A DNA stretch of 64,000 nucleotides from Chloroflexota bacterium. GTDB taxonomy: Bacteria > Chloroflexota > Anaerolineae > J036 > Brachytrichaceae. Numbering within the stretch: the stretch's first letter is position 1; every line of letters begins with the position of its first letter. The stretch is taken from contig JANXLU010000068.1 of assembly GCA_025354985.1 (NCBI GenBank), forward strand, positions 1 to 64,000, written 5' to 3'. A model generated the notes under the pieces. The model made no database searches, had not been told where the DNA came from, and worked only from the letters and a program-made list of their open reading frames with translations. Below are positions 17,925-27,058 of this stretch, in pieces. The position numbers were made by a program, and so were the translations under genes.

Positions 17925-19238
17925 ATGACTATCGAAGCAATCATCCTCGCAGGTGGAAAGGGCACGCGTCTTAGCAGCGTTGTTTCTGACCGTCCCAAGC
18001 CCATGGCAATTGTCGCCGGCCGGCCATTTGTAGAATGGCTCGTTTTGCAGCTGCGGTCGCAGGGGGTACACCATATCGTCTTTTGCACTGGTCATCTGGC
18101 AGATCAAATCAAAACCCACTTTGGCAACGGCGCGCGCTGGGGTCTTGAAATATCCTACTCGCACGAGCACGCCCCGCTCGGCACGGGCGGCGCCGCCCGC
18201 CTGGCGATTGATCAGACCAACAGCCCCAACGTGCTGCTGCTCAACGGCGACAGTTATTGCAAGTTTAACTTGGTTGAGCTGCGGCAAGCAGCCGAAATTC
18301 ATTCAAACGCGTGTGTCATGACCGTTTCCAAAGTCCCTGATGCCTCGCGATTTGGCTCCGTTGTTGTTGCGGAACGTGGAATCGTTCAATCGTTTATTGA
18401 AAAGGGTGCGACCAATGGACCCGGATGGATCAACTCAGGTGTTTATCTAGTCAGCCGCTCGATTCTTATGGCGCTGCCCAAGAACCAGCCCATATCGCTG
18501 GAACGCGATGTATTTCCAACGTTGATTAATAACGGGTTGGTAGCGCAATCAAGCACCGGGACCTTTCTTGACATCGGCACACCCGAGTCCTATCAAATCG
18601 CATCATCCTATTTGGAATCGGAGTTCAAATCTTTGATTAATATGCCTGGCCTCGCATCGGATGCTCAACGGGCACGCGCACAGACCCATCTGCGCGAAAC
18701 CGCCAAGCTCATGTCTCAACTAGCCGAGTCGGATCGAACCGATCTTCTTGGTGCCGCAGCGCTTATGGTTGACTGCTTCCGAGCCGGGCGAAAAATACTC
18801 CTGTGTGGCAACGGTGGCAGCGCAGCCGATTGTCAGCACTTTGCCACTGAACTTACTAGTTGCCTCACCCAGGACTTTAAGCGCCCCGGATTGCCGGCCA
18901 TTGCACTTACCACCGATACCTCGTTTATTACTGCCTATGCGAATGATTTTGGTTTCGACGGCATCTTCGAACGCCAGTTGCGCACGCTTGGCGCCGCGGG
19001 TGACGTGTTGATCGGGATCAGCACCAGCGGCAACTCGCGAAACGTGATCGCCGCCGTTACCGCAGCACGTCAATTGGGAATCAAGACCATCGGTCTCCTG
19101 GGCCTCGGCGGCGTGCTCACCAACATGGTCGACCTAGCAGTCGTCGTGCCATCAAACAGCACGCAGATCGTGCAGGAAATCACCCTTGCCTACGAGCACA
19201 TTTTGTGCGACTTAACCGAGCGAATCTTGTTTTTGTAA
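17925..19238 (+). CDS. fused heptose-1-phosphate guanylyltransferase (HddC-like) / phosphoheptose isomerase (GmhA-like)
   Basis: A 437-residue two-enzyme fusion. Residues 1-~230 form a sugar-nucleotidyltransferase: LAGGKGTRL, DRPKPM, LLNGDSYCKF and the closing FLDIGTPESY. HddC makes GDP-D-glycero-alpha-D-manno-heptose. Residues ~245-437 form a SIS isomerase with the GmhA signature CGNGGSAADCQHFATEL and GISTSGNSRNV; GmhA converts sedoheptulose-7-phosphate to heptose-7-phosphate. Thus the first and last steps of the GDP-heptose route are on one chain, with GmhB just upstream. The kinase HddA is not in the window. ATG 17925 is chosen because the GGxGTRL loop then lies near the N-terminus; the track start 17751 overlaps gmhB. 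Domain calls firm, GDP rather than other nucleotides inferred. Confidence 0.88.
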   Translation: MTIEAIILAGGKGTRLSSVVSDRPKPMAIVAGRPFVEWLVLQLRSQGVHHIVFCTGHLADQIKTHFGNGARWGLEISYSHEHAPLGTGGAARLAIDQTNSPNVLLLNGDSYCKFNLVELRQAAEIHSNACVMTVSKVPDASRFGSVVVAERGIVQSFIEKGATNGPGWINSGVYLVSRSILMALPKNQPISLERDVFPTLINNGLVAQSSTGTFLDIGTPESYQIASSYLESEFKSLINMPGLASDAQRARAQTHLRETAKLMSQLAESDRTDLLGAAALMVDCFRAGRKILLCGNGGSAADCQHFATELTSCLTQDFKRPGLPAIALTTDTSFITAYANDFGFDGIFERQLRTLGAAGDVLIGISTSGNSRNVIAAVTAARQLGIKTIGLLGLGGVLTNMVDLAVVVPSNSTQIVQEITLAYEHILCDLTERILFL

Positions 19239-19355
19239 GTTCTAGACTGGCTCGGGGCAGCTGCGAATTTGGCCTCACCTACTGAGAAGTCAAAGCACTC
19301 AAAAAGTAGTCGTGTGGACTAAAATGTTTACCTAAATCGGCTGACTGCCAAAACC

Positions 19356-22300
19356 ATGCCCAAGTCATTCCAAATCCTTCGAGTGCCGATCCTTCTGGCA
19401 GCCGTTGCGACAGCGTATTTTGCCCAAGTCTCCATACAACATCGCACATTATCGGCGGAAAACGCGGTATGGTTCGCCGTGGCAATTGCTCTCGTAATAC
19501 TTGGATCAATCGGCCTGCCGACACTAGACATTCCACGTGGATTCGCACCAGAATTTGAGAAAATAAACCAGCGCTCCACGGTTGCCTGGCTCCTGTCATG
19601 GGCGCTCATGTTGGTTAGCACGATCCTATTTGTTCGCAATGCAAATGGCCCGGCCTGGCTACTACACCTGGCAGGAATTTTAATATTTAGCATTGCTTTT
19701 TTTTTCAGCCGGACAAAGGTTCCAAACCCGAAGTCGGGTGCGTTGTTGTCGCCCCGATGGTCTTCCGTGCTACCTGTTATTCTAATTACCCTACTCGCGT
19801 TGCTACCGCGCCTATATCAAATAGGGCAGTTTCCAGAAGGAGTTTGGTATGACGAGGGAGTCAATGGCCTTCTCGGACAGCAGATTCTGGACCAGCCCGG
19901 CTACTTGCCCATTTATATAGACGCGACACAATTGCCCGCACATTTCGATTACCTTGTTGCGGCGGCGCTCAAGATATTTGGTTACGGAATTGCCGCCGAG
20001 CGCCTTCCTTCGACATTCTTTGGTGTCACGTCTGTAGTCTTCACGTTTTTGCTCTTCCGACGCTGGTTTGGAGTTCGGGTGGCAGTGGTTGCTGGTGTGC
20101 TCTTTGCCACCATGCACTGGAGTCTGACCCTGTCCAGATTTGGCGTAAATGGTCACGCTACGGCTGCGTTTGAGATGGCCACTCTTTATTTTCTCGACCG
20201 GGCGGTGATTGGCAAACGGCTCGCCGATTTTGCATTTGCAGGCCTAATGGTCGGACTAGGATTGAACTTTTATTATGCATTCCGGATTTTCGCGGTAATG
20301 CTCCTTATATTCATATTTCTCTATGCAATTCTGAGACTAATCCTTCGCCGATTTGGATCGCAAAATGCAGCTCAGCCGGCTGTCGACAACAACGATGTTC
20401 GCCATTGGATTGTCCCGGCATTAGCGGCATTGTTCGGGGCCTTGATTGCAATTGCGCCTATCGCACAGTTTGCCATTCGAAATCCTGACGAGTTTTTTGC
20501 GCGCACGTCCACGGTTTCAATATTCAACAAACGTGATGAACCTGACCTTTTCAAAGCGTTAACCAGCAATGCAATCAAGCATCTGCAAATGTTTAATGTT
20601 CGCGGTGATGGTAACGGTCGCCATAACATCCCCGGTGAGCCAATGTTGGATCCGCTCACCGGTGCGATGGCGGTTTTAGGATTGGGATTTTCAATTTCGC
20701 GCATTTGGCGACCGGCTAACCTGCTTATGGTGATGATGTTCTGTGCGCTGCTGATGGCCGGAATTCTCTCAGTGGATTTTGAAGCGCCCCAGGCGTATCG
20801 GTCGAACGGCGTTATGCCAAGCATCATTTACTTCGCGTGCATTCCATTTATCCTGCTCGCGTTGTCAACAGAGGTTGTACCGCTAAACAGTACTAGTCGT
20901 CGCATACTCCCCGCAGTGGCCGTTATTTTGGGAGTGGGGGCCTTGGGATACATATCCTGGAATAATTTGTACTCGTTTTTTGTCCGACAACGTGAGGCAG
21001 CCGATTCGTGGCAAGTCGGAGCCGTGGCCGAAACGTTCGCTGGGCGTGAAATGGACCGCCTTGGGCAAAACTACGACCTCGTGGTGTCATCGCTATTTGC
21101 AGGTCATCCATCCACACAATTTGTGGCGCCACGTGTCAAAGATTACAAAATTTTCACTCCCAACGACATACTTGTTCTTGGAGACTCTGCAACCCGAGGA
21201 GTGGCATATATTCTTGAACCAGGCCTAAACGCCACCTACGATCAGCTAATTCGCTACTTTCCACGTGCAAAAGTCCGGCAACTTACGCCCCCACTCGGTG
21301 GGGCTCCGCTTGCGTATAGTGTTGTGGTCGAACCAAATGATGTAGCCGGCCTTGTTGGCATTTCTGTCAAATACTTTGAAGCGGGAAATTTTGAGGGTCA
21401 GGTGCTGAAAGAAGAATCATTCAGCACCGGCACAGTGGATTGGTCCACCCACGCACCCGTAGAAACGCCGTTTGCGGTGGAGATTCAGTCCACTTTATAC
21501 GTTCCACAATTTGGAGACTACACGTTATCAGTACGTGGCTCAGATTCTTCAGAAATTTTTGTTGACGAGTTTAGGACAAACGGATCGCTAACTTCCCTTG
21601 CAAAAGGTAACCATAGTTTGCGTATCCGTATTCCTCAGAATCAAACGAATCACAAGTTGGAACTTTACTGGCGAGGCCCCCCTTCACCGGCTGGCCAAGC
21701 AATCCCTCGTTCAGCCTTGCTGCGTCGACCAGTCTCCAATAGCGGTCTTTTAGGATCCTATTTCAGAACGCCAGACTGGTCTGGGCCTCCTGCCTTTACG
21801 CAAGTGGATCCGCAAATCGCGTTCTATTTTCATCTACTCCCACTTCCAAGGCCATATTCAGTGTCATGGAAGGGTCGCGTGTTCGCAGCTAAATCGGGAC
21901 CATATATCTTCTCAACAGTTTCGATTGATGAGTCTGAACTGGACATCGATGGCCAGCGGGTAATTACCAATCACCAGTCCGGTGGACCTGTTGACGGTCG
22001 GGTCACCTTGGAGAAAGGCTGGCACGACGTCGCCTTGCGATTCAGTGATCACAGTGGCTACACACAGGTGTACCTTTATTGGACTCCGCCGGGCGGCACT
22101 CGGGAATTAATCCCAAGTATCTTGCTGTCCCCGCCCATGGGCGCCTATCCGAATGAGAATGACCTTCGGCTTCGTTCACAATCAGGTGCGCCACCTGCTG
22201 GCGATGTCAACTCGGTAGTAACGGACGGCACAGTTGAGAATCCGGTTACGCCAACTGTGCTAGTGCAGATTCCGATTACTCCGATCGTTCAGTCTATTCG

Positions 22301-23150
22301 AAAGCCGAGTCAACCTGCCCCATCCCTAAAATTGCAGTTCGTAAAATCCATCGGCAAATCAGGTGGGGGACCAGCCGAATTTGTTTCGCCCAGGGGTATT
22401 GCCATCCTACCGGACGGCGACCTTGTCGTGGTCGACGGGGGAAATAAACGAGTTCAGATTGTCAGCTCGGATGGCAAACCCATTCTTCAAATAGGCGGGG
22501 ACGAACGACCATTTACTGACCCGATGGACGTGGCGATCATGAAAAACGGTGATCTTCTGATTTTAGATGCCGACGCACCGTTCATTTATAGATTTGACCA
22601 AACTGGAAATCCAAAGGCGCGAATTCCAATAGATGCGACGGGTGTATACAAGCCACGTGGTTTTGCACTGAATCTGGCTGGACAACTACTTGTTGCAGAT
22701 ACCGGTGGCGGTCGCGCCTTGACTATTTCCGATTCCGGTGAAGTCATCGCGACAATCGGCTCCAAAGGGTCTGGGGCAGCGCAGTTTATAGAGCCGAACT
22801 CGATAGCACTATCAACCGATGGTTTGGTTTACATTGTTGACGGTCCGGGTGGAAGAGTTTCAGAAATAAGGGAGGGTCAAATCGTCAATGTCTTTCCAAT
22901 TTCGAAATCATCTGCTGTAATTGGCTCACATGTCATCGACCTGGGTGACGGCACGCTTATGCTTTCTGCAACCGAACCACACATTATCCAGCGCTACACT
23001 CATGAGGGCATCTTGATTGAAGTATGGGGAACGCCCGGCACGGGAGAAGGTCAGTTTCAACAGCCAACGGGTATGGCGATGTACCGCGATGACCTATGGA
23101 TAGTTGATACATCCAATGATCGTCTACAAAAATGGCAGGTCATTCGATAG
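19356..23150 (+). CDS. GT39-type membrane glycosyltransferase fused to two PA14 domains and an NHL propeller
   Basis: A 1264-residue modular protein. Residues ~1-540 are polytopic and GT39-like, with the acidic pair in the first large outer loop (EGVWYDEGVNG). Then two PA14-like beta domains (~670-780, with FGDYTLSVRGSDSSEIFVD; and ~785-900, with SGPYIFSTVSIDESELDIDG and VYLYWTPPGG), a Pro/Thr-rich linker, and a six-bladed NHL propeller (~985-1264). PA14 domains commonly bind carbohydrate. The arrangement suggests a transferase carrying its own extracytoplasmic glycan-binding and scaffold parts. Starts 117 nt after the heptose fusion gene, so probably its own promoter; its end overlaps the minus-strand methyltransferase end by 11 nt. 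Base composition looks more AT-rich than upstream. Confidence 0.83.
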   Translation: MPKSFQILRVPILLAAVATAYFAQVSIQHRTLSAENAVWFAVAIALVILGSIGLPTLDIPRGFAPEFEKINQRSTVAWLLSWALMLVSTILFVRNANGPAWLLHLAGILIFSIAFFFSRTKVPNPKSGALLSPRWSSVLPVILITLLALLPRLYQIGQFPEGVWYDEGVNGLLGQQILDQPGYLPIYIDATQLPAHFDYLVAAALKIFGYGIAAERLPSTFFGVTSVVFTFLLFRRWFGVRVAVVAGVLFATMHWSLTLSRFGVNGHATAAFEMATLYFLDRAVIGKRLADFAFAGLMVGLGLNFYYAFRIFAVMLLIFIFLYAILRLILRRFGSQNAAQPAVDNNDVRHWIVPALAALFGALIAIAPIAQFAIRNPDEFFARTSTVSIFNKRDEPDLFKALTSNAIKHLQMFNVRGDGNGRHNIPGEPMLDPLTGAMAVLGLGFSISRIWRPANLLMVMMFCALLMAGILSVDFEAPQAYRSNGVMPSIIYFACIPFILLALSTEVVPLNSTSRRILPAVAVILGVGALGYISWNNLYSFFVRQREAADSWQVGAVAETFAGREMDRLGQNYDLVVSSLFAGHPSTQFVAPRVKDYKIFTPNDILVLGDSATRGVAYILEPGLNATYDQLIRYFPRAKVRQLTPPLGGAPLAYSVVVEPNDVAGLVGISVKYFEAGNFEGQVLKEESFSTGTVDWSTHAPVETPFAVEIQSTLYVPQFGDYTLSVRGSDSSEIFVDEFRTNGSLTSLAKGNHSLRIRIPQNQTNHKLELYWRGPPSPAGQAIPRSALLRRPVSNSGLLGSYFRTPDWSGPPAFTQVDPQIAFYFHLLPLPRPYSVSWKGRVFAAKSGPYIFSTVSIDESELDIDGQRVITNHQSGGPVDGRVTLEKGWHDVALRFSDHSGYTQVYLYWTPPGGTRELIPSILLSPPMGAYPNENDLRLRSQSGAPPAGDVNSVVTDGTVENPVTPTVLVQIPITPIVQSIRKPSQPAPSLKLQFVKSIGKSGGGPAEFVSPRGIAILPDGDLVVVDGGNKRVQIVSSDGKPILQIGGDERPFTDPMDVAIMKNGDLLILDADAPFIYRFDQTGNPKARIPIDATGVYKPRGFALNLAGQLLVADTGGGRALTISDSGEVIATIGSKGSGAAQFIEPNSIALSTDGLVYIVDGPGGRVSEIREGQIVNVFPISKSSAVIGSHVIDLGDGTLMLSATEPHIIQRYTHEGILIEVWGTPGTGEGQFQQPTGMAMYRDDLWIVDTSNDRLQKWQVIR

Positions 23151-24117
23151 TGTTTTTTGTTACAACCAACTTTATGACCCCTCCATGACCAAATGCTATT
23201 GACAGTACTTCAAGCGGAATGCTTATGATTGCCGCCGGAATCGCGAGCACGATGTTGGCTATGGCTGCTCGCAGCCCGACTTTTCGATGGCCCACTGGCT
23301 GAACCCTTTTTAACATCGCATAAACTACATTCATTTGTCCGGCTGCAATATTGAGAATCGACTGCCACAAACCGTAGTAGCCATATTCAGCCGATCGAGT
23401 AGAGTTACTTTGCACCGCGAATCCCTTACTCCTGAGTACGGTTGCAAGTACGGGTTTGCCAAAATGCCACAAATGTCGAGGCGTATCCAAATGAAACCAT
23501 TTACCCTTCGCCATTCGTGCCTGCCAACTTTCAAAGTTCGGAACTTCAACAAGTAAAATGCCGCCCGGCTTAAGTATTCGATGAACTTCGGCCAGCGTAA
23601 GCATCGGGTCTTGAACATGCTCGAGCACATGGTACATGGTGATCAAGTCGAACGACTCCGCAGCGAATTCACATTGAGTAAGTAACGGATTGGTGAACAC
23701 TTGGATGCCAAGTTTCAGTCGTGCCAAACTGGCCAGTTCCTCAGAGAGCTCAGTGCCAATACACTGCCAACCGCGCTCCTTTAGCATTGACAAAGTTAAT
23801 GCCCGCCCACAGCCAATATCAAGGACGCGGCCGGGTTGTGCAAATAATCTACCAAGCGCATTGGCTCGCCGGGATCGAAAATTGTAAATGGCGCTCTCGA
23901 CAATCGAAGGAAATCGCTGTCCGGACTCACCATAGTACGAAGGGCCGTAATAATCTGCAAGCTCAATGTCCCGATTTTGCAACTCTGTCCATGCGTACTT
24001 GCAATTGCGACATTGCACAATTGGAAAGGTTTCGTTCGAAATATAGTCACAATTCTCAAATAGTGAAACGGGAGCCCCTGCACCGCAATTCGGACAAACA
24101 GTGTCACAGGTACGCAT
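23140..24117 (-). CDS. class I SAM-dependent methyltransferase with N-terminal zinc ribbon
   Basis: About 325 residues. The N-terminus has a four-cysteine ribbon (CPNCGAG ... CRNCKYAW) typical of sugar/lipid-modifying methyltransferases. SAM motif I is VLDIGCGRALTL and a later motif is MYHVLEHVQDP. The C-terminal ~60 residues contain a hydrophobic stretch (NIVLAIPAAIISIPLEVLSIA), suggesting membrane association. ATG 24117 was preferred to the track's 24168 because it starts just before the ribbon and overlaps the upstream GT2 gene by only 14 nt. It is the last gene of a minus-strand cassette GT39-GT39-GT2-methyltransferase, so its substrate is probably a glycan or its lipid carrier. Exact target unknown. 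Confidence 0.85.
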   Translation of the reverse strand: MRTCDTVCPNCGAGAPVSLFENCDYISNETFPIVQCRNCKYAWTELQNRDIELADYYGPSYYGESGQRFPSIVESAIYNFRSRRANALGRLFAQPGRVLDIGCGRALTLSMLKERGWQCIGTELSEELASLARLKLGIQVFTNPLLTQCEFAAESFDLITMYHVLEHVQDPMLTLAEVHRILKPGGILLVEVPNFESWQARMAKGKWFHLDTPRHLWHFGKPVLATVLRSKGFAVQSNSTRSAEYGYYGLWQSILNIAAGQMNVVYAMLKRVQPVGHRKVGLRAAIANIVLAIPAAIISIPLEVLSIAFGHGGVIKLVVTKNTIE

Positions 24118-24946
24118 CGTACGGCCTCGCACTAGTCGAACTGCCCGCATCTCGGACCACAATCCCACGCAACGCAGACTGGGGATTTAGTCGGCCGGCA
24201 GTGGTTGTTGACAAATAGGCGTCGTGCCGAAACCCACGCTTATTTAACCAAAATTGCACCGCAGTTGTTAGCACGCCAAATCCATATGTGACGCTTCGGC
24301 CAAAGTTTATTGAAGAAGCCTCTGCAAAATATACAGTTGGACATGACAGCTCTCCAATCTTTAGACCGAAAAAAGCACACTGAGCCAACATTTGATTGTC
24401 AAATACAAAATCATCAGAGTTGAATTCAAGCGGAAGTGTTTCAAGTACGTGTCGTGAAAATGCTCTGTAACCCGTATGATACTCAGATACTCGAATACCC
24501 AAAAGCATGTTTTCGATGGCGGTCAAAACTCTATTGGAAACGTACTTCCAAATAGGCATTCCACCTCGAAGCGTATCGTTGCCAAGTATGCGCGATCCTA
24601 GACATACTTCGTAGACCCCTGAGGCGATCATCTGAGCCATAGCTCCACAAAGCTTTGGACTATATTGATAATCAGGGTGGATCATCACCACGATATCCGC
24701 ACCATGTTTAAGAGCTGCCGTATAACAAGTTTTTTGGTTCCCACCATAACCTTGATTCTTCTCGTGCGTGACGACAGTCTGTATTCCGAGTGTTTGCGCC
24801 TGTTGCACTGTGTCGTCCCTACTGCAGTCGTCAACGAGAATAATTTCGTCAATAATTTCATGCGGCAGTTCCTCAAAGGTCTTTTGAAGAGTTTTCCCCG
24901 CGTTATACGCAGGCATTACCACTATAAGCTTTAGTCCGTTGATCAT
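24104..24946 (-). CDS. family 2 glycosyltransferase (dolichyl-phosphate-mannose-synthase-like)
   Basis: A 280-residue GT-A fold protein without obvious TM segments. Visible: VVMPAYNAGKTL (N-terminal nucleotide-binding strand), ILVDDCSRDDT, NQGYGGNQKT, and an acidic site VMIHPDYQYSP in the DxD position. These marks place it with polyprenyl-phosphate glycosyl transferases that load a sugar onto a lipid carrier. The GT39-type enzymes upstream in the same cassette use such lipid-linked sugars, so a donor-synthesis role is a reasonable inference. ATG 24946 overlaps nothing and leaves 33 nt to the GT39 gene. The sugar specificity cannot be read. Confidence 0.88.
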   Translation of the reverse strand: MINGLKLIVVMPAYNAGKTLQKTFEELPHEIIDEIILVDDCSRDDTVQQAQTLGIQTVVTHEKNQGYGGNQKTCYTAALKHGADIVVMIHPDYQYSPKLCGAMAQMIASGVYEVCLGSRILGNDTLRGGMPIWKYVSNRVLTAIENMLLGIRVSEYHTGYRAFSRHVLETLPLEFNSDDFVFDNQMLAQCAFFGLKIGELSCPTVYFAEASSINFGRSVTYGFGVLTTAVQFWLNKRGFRHDAYLSTTTAGRLNPQSALRGIVVRDAGSSTSARPYDAYL

Positions 24947-24979
24947 TGCATGAACACTGCTGAAGTCCTCAATATTTCC

Positions 24980-27058
24980 CTACTGAATTGGAGGTACCCG
25001 ATACTCGGTATAAAGTTCACGACCAAGTAAATCAACGTTCGTCAAAATCGTGCCACCTGGGAACCTGGCCTCTACCGGTTGCAACTCCGCGACGCGATGC
25101 GGCAGCGCGATCACCACGAGACCATGGCCCGTTCCAAGCGGTTTTATGTCGGAAGCACTACCTAACTCTGTAATCGTAACGCCATAGTCAATTAGCCGAA
25201 ACACACTATAGTTGGCATAAATCGCTGGCGCACCCATAAAGTATGCGTCGTACTTGTCCGACGCGATGCTAAATCGATTTGCTGCCTGTAAGGCCGAGAT
25301 ACCGGCTGCGCGCGGCGGATATACCGTGAAATATACATTGACATTCCATAGAAGTTGCCACACTCCAATAATTCCCACGATTGGGACCGCAGCTAGGGCA
25401 ATATTGGTTCTCAGGACTGAGGAAATAAGTCGCCGCAACCCATCAATAAAAATAGCGCCGGCGAGAAAATATGGAGGTAACGCCATGATTAGTTTTTGCG
25501 CTGACGGCGGGTTGAGACTAACAATGCCGCCAAAAATCAGGGTGATCAAAAACCAACTTAAAAGTGTAAATTCTTCAAATCTTCGCAAACGAGTGACCAG
25601 CAATCCAAAACCGGCAAAACAGATCGCGACGGTGATTGGGTCAAAGGCGGCTGACTCGAAAAAATATTTCGAAACATCACCCAGGAATATGAACATTCCG
25701 GTCGCATAAATGAATTGATGCGTAAGTAATTCAATTAAATCTTTAGGCAAGCTTGCATCCTGACGACCAAGAGTGTGTTGAACGTTGTGTGCTTCAAAAA
25801 CGTTCACGGCATCAGAACGGCTAAAGAAAGTCGATGGGTTTTCCAGGTGGAAAAGAAGCAGTGGGCCAAATGCCACAACAAAACCAATTAGGAAATATCC
25901 GATTGAAAGCGCTGAGATTTTTCGCTGACCGAATGAGATCAGCAGTAACAACAGGCCAAAAACCAGCATGAGGCGGTTTGAAAAGTACGTATACATGCAC
26001 ATTCCTGTGATTACACCCGCCAAGCCCATTGGTGCGGGCTGGCATTTGGGAATTGCTCTACGTGCTACAAAAATTAGAAACACCAATAGAAGCAGGCCCA
26101 ACGTTGGTTCAAGATAGCCCACAATTCGGCTATACGCAATGTGCAAATGATTCACGGCCATTAGGAAGCTTGCAACTGCGCCAACGGAGACGTTCCAAAT
26201 GAATCTACCCATGAGGAATACAACGCCTACGCTTGCCGTTCCAACGATCACCGAAATCAGCCTGATACTGCCAATGTTCCGTCCAAATACGTTGAGAAAA
26301 ACTGCCTGTAAATACTGGTGCAAAACTGGCAGGTCATACCATCCCGTGACAAAAGGTCCATAGTTTGAGTTTCCTGTGGCGATATCCATCGCAATCACGG
26401 CAGGTTCAGCTTCATCACCGTGGATTGAGGGTGGCACTAGCGAAAGGTTGTACGTCCGCAGAAAAAATGCAAGAAGACTGACAAAGCCGATCACCAGCAG
26501 CGAATCCCGATGTTTCATTGCGATGCTAAGCCCATGCCGCAGATTTGGCAAACCTGAATCCTCATGTTCTGTTCTCGCCGTCATATATTGCAACGCCAGG
26601 GAAACCAGAAAAACAATAACCCCGACCATCCACGGTATGAGTGGGAGTCGCGAATTGCGATCACTGTCTGCCGCCAAGCTTGCAGCAACCGATAACAACA
26701 ATCCACACATGGCAATAATCGTCGGTACGTATCTGGGCTCAATCAATACGCCACCCTGCGCTTGAACCTCACCGCGGTTTGCAACGTGGTCGTGAGTCGG
26801 CCGGTCAAGATTTGCATCGGTCTGGTCCCTGCCATCAACTACGCCAGCCCAGATTTTCGCATTCTGTACTTGAGTGGCCGAAACCTTTGGTAGTCGGCCC
26901 AGGACTCCAACTGAGATTACCAAGCTGGTGGCGGCAATAAATCCTGAAACAACTGAGTTTCGACTGTAGGCAAATACAGCAGCTAAAAGCGCGACCACAA
27001 ATAGTATTACTTGTAGAGGAATAATAATTTCGCGTCTACGCAGGTATCTACTAATCAA
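24980..27058 (-). CDS. GT39-family integral membrane glycosyltransferase (tandem copy 2)
   Basis: A 692-residue polytopic protein. The catalytic-loop acidic pair is in PPSIHGDEAEPAV, followed by many TM segments and a soluble C-terminal part. It starts with TTG at 27058; the start overlaps the upstream stop as TTGA, a classic translational-coupling overlap. It is clearly a paralogue of the adjacent 27055-29139 product: both have the PP.IH.DE loop, VVGTA... in the third TM region, and AFDPI.V...F.VVR.RR.FEF near the end of the TM domain. Family members transfer sugar from a polyprenyl phosphate carrier to lipid, glycan or protein outside the membrane. Acceptor unknown. Confidence 0.85.
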   Translation of the reverse strand: MISRYLRRREIIIPLQVILFVVALLAAVFAYSRNSVVSGFIAATSLVISVGVLGRLPKVSATQVQNAKIWAGVVDGRDQTDANLDRPTHDHVANRGEVQAQGGVLIEPRYVPTIIAMCGLLLSVAASLAADSDRNSRLPLIPWMVGVIVFLVSLALQYMTARTEHEDSGLPNLRHGLSIAMKHRDSLLVIGFVSLLAFFLRTYNLSLVPPSIHGDEAEPAVIAMDIATGNSNYGPFVTGWYDLPVLHQYLQAVFLNVFGRNIGSIRLISVIVGTASVGVVFLMGRFIWNVSVGAVASFLMAVNHLHIAYSRIVGYLEPTLGLLLLVFLIFVARRAIPKCQPAPMGLAGVITGMCMYTYFSNRLMLVFGLLLLLISFGQRKISALSIGYFLIGFVVAFGPLLLFHLENPSTFFSRSDAVNVFEAHNVQHTLGRQDASLPKDLIELLTHQFIYATGMFIFLGDVSKYFFESAAFDPITVAICFAGFGLLVTRLRRFEEFTLLSWFLITLIFGGIVSLNPPSAQKLIMALPPYFLAGAIFIDGLRRLISSVLRTNIALAAVPIVGIIGVWQLLWNVNVYFTVYPPRAAGISALQAANRFSIASDKYDAYFMGAPAIYANYSVFRLIDYGVTITELGSASDIKPLGTGHGLVVIALPHRVAELQPVEARFPGGTILTNVDLLGRELYTEYRVPPIQ

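Noticed and set aside
21401-21428. GGTGCTGAA/TTCAGCACC 9-bp inverted repeat inside the GT39-PA14 gene
   Set aside because: Short arms with a 10-nt loop deep inside a coding region; several such repeats are expected by chance in 64 kb.
23140-23150. Tail-to-tail overlap of 11 nt suggesting a frameshifted end
   Set aside because: Both reading frames carry intact family C-termini; short convergent overlaps also occur elsewhere in this window.
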